Source: an uncultured Mycoplasmataceae bacterium (GTDB lineage Bacteria; Bacillota_I; Bacilli_A; Mycoplasmatales; Mycoplasmoidaceae). From it: a stretch of 5,344 bases of DNA. The stretch lies in contig CASEQO010000093.1 of assembly GCA_949290035.1 (NCBI GenBank), positions 1 to 5,344 on the forward strand, written 5' to 3'. The notes under the pieces are model-generated. The model did no database searches, had not been told where the DNA came from, and saw nothing but the letters and a program-made list of their open reading frames with translations. The position numbers were made by a program, and so were the translations under genes. Each line of letters starts with the position of its first letter. Within the stretch, counting starts at the first letter, position 1. Positions 1-5,344 of this stretch are shown piece by piece.

Positions 1-736
1 ATGCAATTTTACCGATTTCAGTATTTAAACCTATTTTTGTAACAACTGCTAATGCTCTACCATTTACAACATTACAATTACAAAATACTTCATTTATTCT
101 CTCCCCAATAGGAGTTGATGAATTATCTAAATTAAGATTAGTTGTAGCAAACTTTTCAATTGGTAATGATTCACCTGTTAAAATTGATTCAACAACTTTC
201 AAATTACTTGATTTTAATATTATTGCATCTGCAGGTATAACATCTCCTGCTTCAACTACAATAATATCTCCAATGGTTATCTCACTAGAATCTATTAATT
301 GAGTTTTACCATCCCTTAAAACTTTTGATTTTAACGATGTCATCTTTTGTAATGCTTCAATTGAATTATTAGATTTTTTCTCTTGGAGAGCCCCAAAGAA
401 TGCATTCAAAAAAACTACAAAAAATAAAACTGATGCTTGGATATAATTTAAAACTATAGTACTTGAAATATAATTATTATTATCTTTTAATGCTAATATA
501 TGTTCATAAATTGATAAAACTATAGCAATAATAGATGCTATAAATAATAACATAGACATTAGTTCTAAAAATTGAGACAAAAATAATTGAATGAAATTCT
601 TTTGTTTTTCTTTTTTTATTTCATTCAATCCAAAAATTTTTTGTCTTGATAAAACATCAGAATTTGATAAACCTATTTTAATATTAGTGTTTAAAAAATC
701 ATTAATATTTTCTTTTTGAACTAATTCTTTTTTCAT
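1..736 (-). CDS. Cation-transporting P-type ATPase (P2 type), N-terminal part, cut by the window edge
   Basis: This is the first 245 residues of a membrane ion pump that couples ATP hydrolysis to cation transport, probably Ca2+ or a related ion. The N-terminal cation-ATPase domain is visible at about residues 8-50 (RQKIFGLNEI at 31-40). Hydrophobic segments lie at about 52-76 and 99-117, and the start of the actuator domain follows. That domain carries the family motifs GDVIPAD (164-170) and LTGES (186-190), the TGES loop needed for dephosphorylation. The phosphorylation site DKTGT lies beyond base 1, so the pump cannot be judged complete. The ATG at 736 is chosen because AAGGT (minus strand, 745-741) sits about 4 nt upstream and the domain begins right after it. 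No Trp codon occurs in this part. The ion is inferred from the family only. The gene is unrelated in function to its upstream neighbours and probably belongs to the chromosomal backbone. Confidence 0.93.
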   Translation of the reverse strand, partial: MKKELVQKENINDFLNTNIKIGLSNSDVLSRQKIFGLNEIKKEKQKNFIQLFLSQFLELMSMLLFIASIIAIVLSIYEHILALKDNNNYISSTIVLNYIQASVLFFVVFLNAFFGALQEKKSNNSIEALQKMTSLKSKVLRDGKTQLIDSSEITIGDIIVVEAGDVIPADAIILKSSNLKVVESILTGESLPIEKFATTNLNLDNSSTPIGERINEVFCNCNVVNGRALAVVTKIGLNTEIGKIA

Positions 737-832
737 ATATACCTTAATTAAATTAATTATATAATAATTTATTTTTGTAATGGTAAATTGTTATATATAT
801 CTATTAATTAATATAAAACTTGTATTTTAATA
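737..832 (-). other. AT-rich intergenic gap before the P-type ATPase gene
   Basis: These 96 nt separate the stop codon of the PP-loop gene from the P-type ATPase start. On the minus strand there is an AAGGT ribosome binding site at 745-741 and a TATAAT at 761-756 that could be a -10 box. The hexamer 17 nt upstream of it (ACCATT) is a poor -35 match, so the promoter is tentative. I see no stem with G or C pairs followed by a T-run, so no intrinsic terminator is supported here. Read-through from the PP-loop gene into the ATPase gene remains possible. Confidence 0.4.
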
Positions 833-2239
833 TTATTTATTTTTTAATAAAATTTGCTTATAAAAATTTTGTTCTTCTATTCTTATTTTATCAAGTCTAG
901 TTTTATTAACATTGTTCTTATCTAAATCAAAATAATCAAAGGATTCTTTTATTTCTTTTATAGTTCAAAATCATCCTTCATTTGATTTATTTTTATAATT
1001 ATTATGATTTTCTATTTGAGCAAATAATCTTAATAAATTATCTTCAAAATTTACATATCACTTATTTATTTGTTCTTGTCTTTTTTTAAATAATTCTTGA
1101 TAATATTCATCATTTTTTATTTCTATACCCATATCAATTAATATTTTGTACATTCCTGTAGAAATAACTTGAGAAGTATATAATGTAGGATAAAATTCTT
1201 TTAATTTTTCAAATCTATTTTGAAAAATTAAATCTTTATTACTTTTTGAAAGTCTTTCATTAATTTTATTTTCTATATGAGAACCAAATGGACAAGAAGT
1301 ACAACCTAATCTTGTAAATCTTAAATTTTGTTCGTCTTCATTTTTATTATAACCATATGCTGGATTTACTTCCAAATTAAATTCTTTAATATAGTTTCAA
1401 ACATCTTTTTCAGTTCAAATAGATAATGGTCTAGATTTCATAATTCTCTTATTAGTGATATTACATCCATTTTCTATTCATGACTTTTTTCTCATTTCAG
1501 ATTCATTTGCCATTGTACCTATAAATGAAGGTCTTTTATCGTGTTTTAAACCACCTTTTACAAAGTCACAACATTTTTCAGAATAAAAATAATAATTATC
1601 ATATTTAGTAAAATATTGTTTTAATTCATTATTTATTTTAGGTCATTGGATTATCATATGATTATCTAATAAAAATAATCTATTTTTAGATAATTTATAT
1701 TTAGCTGTTCCTTTGTTATCACTAAATATTCCAAAAGCTCACTTTACTAAATTAGTTTTTGTTTTAGCATTTCTAATTCTATTTAATTGTAATGAAATTT
1801 GTTTTGAAAAAATAGGATATCCTTTTTGATTTAAAATTTCATTTCATGGCATTTTAGGAGGTACCATTAATAATTCTTTGATTTTAGAATTATCTTTTCT
1901 AAAATTATCTACAGTTTCTTTTATAAACTTTATTGTAGATGGAAAAGTTATTTCAGCTGCATATGCTGGAACTAAATAAAACTTAGATTTAATTTCTTTA
2001 TGAACTTCATTAACTAAATGAAATAACACTGTAGAATCTTTTCCACCAGAAAAAGATATAGTTATTTCAGATATTGGTATTCTTGGATTAGTTTTATTAA
2101 ATTCTTCACATGATTGAAAAAATTCTTTTATCTTAGTTTTAGCTCATAATACCTTATCTTTAAAAGGCATATATTTTACTAACTCTTCATAATGAGATTT
2201 TCTTATTTCTTTATTAATTAAATTACTTGATATATTCAT
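833..2239 (-). CDS. PAPS reductase-like PP-loop protein, phage/mobile-element type (DndC/IbrA superfamily)
   Basis: This 468-aa protein is complete when TGA is read as Trp (10 TGA Trp codons). The ATP-pyrophosphatase loop SFSGGKDST is at residues 62-70. Further blocks match the PAPS reductase-like proteins I know from phages of Gram-positive bacteria: PPKMPWNEIL (127-136), GYPIFSKQIS (140-149), EKCCDF (221-226), IGTMANESEMRKKSW (240-254), SRPLSIWTEKDVW (269-281) and GCTSCPFG (312-319). C223/C224 together with C313/C316 form the CC...CxxC set that binds a 4Fe-4S cluster in APS reductases and DndC. The C-terminal ECGxH catalytic motif of true reductases is absent, so reduction of PAPS to sulfite is unlikely. 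Family knowledge suggests nucleotide activation or sulfur transfer; the substrate is unknown. A terminator separates it from the nuclease gene upstream, and no clear Shine-Dalgarno precedes the ATG. No dndB, dndD, dndE or ibrB-like partner is in the window. The family call is firm, the function is not. Confidence 0.85.
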
Positions 2240-2273
2240 AGTTATTTCACTACTATTTAGTCTAATTGGAAAT

Positions 2274-2306
2274 AAAAAAAAGATAACCAAACATAGTTGG
2301 TTAATC
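2274..2306 (-). terminator. Rho-independent terminator closing the ATPase-helicase-nuclease operon
   Basis: On the minus strand, GATTAACCAA (2306-2297) pairs with TTGGTTATC (2290-2282). This gives nine base pairs with one bulged T and a 6-nt loop (CTATGT), followed directly by eight T (2281-2274). The left arm contains the TAA stop codon of the nuclease gene (2303-2301), so the hairpin overlaps the end of that gene. It is the only stem with G-C pairs plus a long T-run that I found. On the plus strand the stem is followed only by CTTTATT, so it probably works in one direction. Confidence 0.85.
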
Positions 2307-3197
2307 TTTATTAATTACTTCTTTATATCATTTATTTAATTGTTCAAAATCTGAAGTATTTGAATCAGAACAATCCATATAGAAACTTATTTTTTTACAA
2401 GCTTTATAATCATTAACATTGATTTCAGGAAAAAGATTATCATTAAAAATTAATAATTTTACATTTTCTAAATCAACTGTATATTCTTTTAATATATCAT
2501 TAAGATTTCCTTGATCTTTATAATCATTCTCAATATTAGATCATTTATTTCTTTTTTCTATTAGTAAATCATTTAAAGATGAATATTTTTCTATTAAATC
2601 ATATAATTCTAATATTGATACTTTTCCAGGGATTCTCTTGAATTTACAAATTACAACTTTTTTGTCTTTGATTTGATTAATTTGTTCATTTGTAATGGTA
2701 AATTCATTCTTTTCTAATGATGTAGTTTTAATTTCTATGCATTTATCATTTATATTAAAATCATAAAGATTATCATCATACATTCTCATATATTTATTAA
2801 AATCCATTCCTTTTTCAAATGATTTTAATATAAAAATAGCTTCTCCAATGTCTCCAATTAATTCTGTTTTTATATCCTTAGTAAATTTTAATTTTCTAAA
2901 ATAATTTACTATTTCATCAATTGCAGATTTTGCATCCATATTTTTTGATTCTATAATTTCTTTTATTGTGTCTCTAATACTAATAATTAAATTATCTGGA
3001 ATGTCAATAAATTGTACAAAATGTAAATTTCTTTTTATTTCACCTTCACATTCAATTGCTTTTAATCCTTCTTCAACATATTTAAGATTAGGATAATTAA
3101 TTTTTTGTATTTGTCCTAAATTAATATAATTTGAATCAAAAGCAATCCCCTTTTTATTACCTTCTAATATTGGAAAAATAATATTTTCTAAATTCAT
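2301..3197 (-). CDS. PD-(D/E)XK nuclease-fold protein, DUF4420 type
   Basis: This 298-aa protein is close to the usual length of the family. Two Trp codons (W219 and W290) are TGA, so a standard-code reading would stop at residue 218. The nuclease core is visible: GDIGEAIFI (115-123) supplies the helix glutamate E119, LYDFNI (144-149) supplies D146, and CIEIKTT (153-159) supplies E155 and K157, the E-x-K pair that holds metal in this fold. FTITNEQI (166-173) follows, in the place where DUF4420 proteins have a conserved hxI-xxxQL segment. LFPEINVNDYKACKKISFYM (256-275) matches the family's FPxI...Y-x-I C-terminal block. The start is fixed by AGAGGT 6 nt upstream. It is the last gene of the operon, 4 nt behind the Z1 helicase. 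In such cassettes it is thought to be the DNA-cutting subunit, guided or powered by the helicase and the MORC-like ATPase. Target and cutting activity are inferred. Confidence 0.85.
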
Positions 3198-3201
3198 TTT
3201 T

Positions 3202-4563
3202 TTACCTCTTTGAAGTTGATTTTACATACATTGTATTTTCGCTAGTATCAATAAGTTTTATTTTTCTACATAAATCTTCTGGAATATGAAATCCTGGAAT
3301 CAATAAATCTAAATATTTTTTAGATTCTAACAATGACTCATATATATCATTGTTTACAAAAATTTTCATATATTTAAAAATATTTGATCTATATCCAAAT
3401 CATCTACATCTTTGTAGTAAGGTGTCTACAGATAATTTTCCTTCATTAGGACTATTTATATTAAGTTGTGTCACTAAATTTTCAAAAGTATTACCTCTTG
3501 ATGCCATTACACCACTAATATAAATATTAAATTTTTTTGGAATATTTATATTCTTATTTTCTTCGTTTAATAAGATTACTGATATTTCATCACATAATAT
3601 GTTTAATAATATTTTTCTATTTTGTATATTATTTTCTATTTTATTTTTTTCAAAAAATAAATTTAAATTATTGCAATATTTATTAATTAATGATTGAATT
3701 TTTTCATATATATTTTCATGTATATCAGTTTTTAAACTAATGTTAAATAAACAACTAATTTCATTTTTTATATCATTCTTAAAAAAGTAATAATTTTCTA
3801 AAATAGTTTTAACAAAATAATTAAATACTTTTTCTACATCTAATAAATATAAATTTTCATCATTTTTATTTGAGTTAACTATTTCATAAACATTGCTATT
3901 ATTAAATTTTTCTAAACCATAATAGTCATTATTAGTGCCTCAAACAAGAACTTTATTAGGTCTCATTTCCATTGAATTTAATGAAACTAAATTTGCAAAT
4001 GGAGTTGCTGTTACAAGTAAATACTTTCCATTTTTAACACGATCTCATGCATCAGTCATTTTTTCATATATAGCTGATTGATTATATTTATCATTGTTTA
4101 TAGAAGCATAATCTGATTCATCATCAATAAATAAAATATTTTTATTGTTTTTATTTATAGGTGTTAAAAAGTCCAAAGTATTTGTTAAATCTTTGCCATT
4201 TCCGCCTTTTGAAATTACTAATAAATATTGATTACCTTCTCTATATGAATTTCTTTTGATATCTTCTTTAAAAAGAATTTTTATGTCATTATTAAAATTA
4301 CTATCTATAATTCTTTGCTTAGACTGTTCATATAACCTATTGTTAGTTCCAGCTACAAAAATAACAATATCATATTTCTTTTCATATAAAGAATATTTAA
4401 TACATTCTATTATTCTTCTTGTTTTTCCAGATTGTACTTGCCCTATACAAAGAATTTTCTCTTTTATATTATTGTTAAAAATTTCTTTAGTTGTATCATT
4501 ACATTCTATATAATCTTTTTTATCTAATTCATCTGTAAATTCAACTATCTTTCAAATTTTCAT
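3202..4563 (-). CDS. Z1-domain helicase-like ATPase
   Basis: This 453-aa protein has all the marks of the Z1 family of superfamily II ATPases. The P-loop GQVQSGKT is at residues 41-48 (K47), the Walker B/motif II ILFIDDESDYAS at 143-154 (D147, D148, E149), and motif III LLVTATPFANL at 182-192. The Z1 domain has YISGVMASRGNTF (348-360) and DTLLQRCRWFGYR (380-392), which fit the family's SRG-x-T and QxxRWFGYR signatures. R387 and R392 are likely arginine fingers or nucleotide-sensing residues. Four TGA codons encode Trp, including the signature W388. The ATG overlaps the stop of the upstream ATPase gene as TAATG, so translation is probably coupled. Its role in restriction-type cassettes is taken to be ATP-driven movement on or remodelling of DNA. 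It is short: Z1 proteins are commonly about 700-1000 aa, and here only about 60 residues follow the last motif. The intact junction with the next gene argues against a frameshift. Confidence 0.93.
3204..3209 (-). promoter_or_regulatory. Ribosome binding site inside the end of the Z1 gene
   Basis: AGAGGT on the minus strand is formed by the last two sense codons of the Z1 gene (AAG AGG) and the T of its TAA stop. It lies 6 nt ahead of the ATG at 3197 and fixes the start of the nuclease gene. The arrangement suggests that ribosomes finishing the helicase start the nuclease. Confidence 0.8.
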
Positions 4564-5344
4564 TAAATTTTTCCATTGTATATTATTTTGTTAAACAATG
4601 ATGATAAACTATCATCTTTATATTTTTCTCTTAGCTCTTCATTAGATCATAAAATATTCATAACACCTATAAATACTGAAACTGGAAATTCTACTTTACC
4701 TCTAATACCTTTACTTGCTAATGAGGGGTCAGATCAAAATTTGTTATTTGATGAAATAGTAATTTTTATTTTATTATCTCCTTCAATCAAACATGATTCA
4801 ACTAGTGATTTGCTATTTTCAGTTTCATTTAATTCAATTTTATATTTCTTTCCATCTATAAAAAATTTATCATTAGTTACTATATCTTCACCACTATAAT
4901 CAACTTCATAGTCATAATCAATACCAGTTTTTTCTGAAAAATCATTTGCACCTTGAATCATTTCAAGTTTTGAACCTTTTTGATTTTTTTCTTCATTTAT
5001 CGATACTATTTCTTGAATTAAAGGTTTTAGTTCATTATATATTTTATCTAATTCATTTCTTAAGTCTTCTTTCCCTTCGACAGTTCAAGAAAAATCCCTT
5101 TTATTTGTATCTGGAGTTTCAATATTTGTTAAATCTAATGTACCAAATAATCATCTTCCATATACTTCGCTTGAAGATTTAATATCTTCAACAAAATCTA
5201 TTATTTTATTATTTTCTTCTCTTGGCCCATGTATGATCGCTCTATTTGCGTGATAAATAGTCAGACCACAATATTTTTGCTTATTAGGTACATTATTTCC
5301 AAATATACCAAAATTTAATTCACATGTATGCCCATTAATATTAA
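4563..5344 (-). CDS. GHKL/MORC-like ATPase, C-terminal 259 residues, cut by the window edge
   Basis: Only the C-terminal part is present; the first whole codon starts at 5342. The segment GLTIYHANRAII (residues 26-37 of the visible part) matches the G-x-x-h-Y-x-x-N-R-x-I strand in the S5-like domain that follows the ATP-binding domain in GHKL (Hsp90/MutL/MORC) ATPases. VYGRWLFGTLDL (60-71) and TPDTNKRDFSW (76-86) match the next two conserved blocks of MORC-like prokaryotic ATPases (a gG-x-h-dh strand, then T-x-x-K-x-D-F). A charged, probably helical linker (about 87-127) and a glycine/aspartate-rich C-terminal domain follow, ending in PVSVFIGVMNILW (220-232). Four Trp codons are all TGA. The ATP-binding motifs (N-box, DxGxG) would lie beyond base 5344, so the family call rests on the S5-like region and the operon: this ATPase directly precedes Z1 helicases in known cassettes. 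It probably acts as a DNA clamp or switch for the nuclease. Its stop overlaps the Z1 start by one base. Confidence 0.72.

Noticed and set aside
745..820. AT palindromes such as TTAATTAA and TAAATTA...TAATTTA as hairpins or operators
   Set aside because: They contain no G-C pairs, and such repeats are expected by chance at this base composition.
1058..2029. Short separate minus-strand proteins at 1844-2029 and 1058-1375
   Set aside because: They are pieces of one 468-aa PP-loop protein that look separate only if TGA is taken as a stop.
833..2239. A full Dnd phosphorothioation system
   Set aside because: Only a DndC-superfamily protein is present. Its motif pattern fits phage-type PAPS reductase-like proteins better, and no dndB, dndD or dndE partner is in the window.
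833..2239. Sulfate assimilation PAPS reductase (CysH)
   Set aside because: It is much longer than CysH, lacks the C-terminal ECGxH motif, and sits next to defence genes in a probable Mollicute.
2240..2275. Promoter for the PP-loop gene between the terminator and its ATG
   Set aside because: The 35 bases hold only weak hexamers (such as TAAATA) with no matching -35 at proper spacing. It may exist, but I cannot support it from sequence.
2301..2540. Nuclease gene ending at base 2541 as a truncated 218-aa protein
   Set aside because: The codon is TGA (Trp). The frame runs on for 80 residues that include a family-like FPxI block, to a TAA inside the terminator.
4256..5182. Plus-strand open frames at 4256-4513, 4576-4899 and 4946-5182
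   Set aside because: They are antisense to the Z1 and MORC-like genes. Their hydrophobic, Leu/Ile/Ser-rich make-up is what AT-rich antisense gives, and they show no domain or convincing ribosome binding site.

Overview
The window is very AT-rich, and every supported gene lies on the minus strand. All 20 tryptophans I could place in the four genes that contain any are written TGA, and none is TGG. This points to a Mollicute (Mycoplasma, Spiroplasma or Entomoplasma type) using translation table 4. Read with the standard code, four of the five genes would look broken. Read with table 4, they are intact or simply cut by the window edge.

In transcription order (right to left) the layout is as follows. 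5344-4563 is the C-terminal 259 residues of a GHKL/MORC-like ATPase. 4563-3202 is a complete 453-aa Z1-domain superfamily II helicase-like ATPase. 3197-2301 is a complete 298-aa PD-(D/E)XK nuclease-fold protein of the DUF4420 type. The first two genes overlap by one base (TAATG). The second and third are 4 nt apart, with the ribosome binding site of the third lying in the last codons of the second. A rho-independent terminator (2306-2274) sits on the stop codon of the third gene and closes this operon. The three genes match a known type of restriction-modification-like defence cassette: MutL/MORC-type ATPase, Z1 helicase and DUF4420 nuclease, usually with a DNA methyltransferase and often an AIPR protein. 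No methyltransferase or AIPR gene is in this window. A methyltransferase, if present, would be expected to the right of base 5344.

After the terminator, 2239-833 encodes a 468-aa PP-loop protein of the PAPS reductase-like superfamily. It resembles the versions carried by phages and mobile elements and is more distantly related to DndC and IbrA. It has the ATP-pyrophosphatase loop and a CC...CxxC cysteine set fit for an iron-sulfur cluster, but lacks the catalytic ECGxH tail of true PAPS/APS reductases.

A 96-nt AT-rich gap follows, and then 736-1 encodes the first 245 residues of a P2-type cation-transporting ATPase, probably a housekeeping gene that marks the left edge of the accessory cluster. 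I see no tRNA, rRNA, CRISPR array or insertion sequence.
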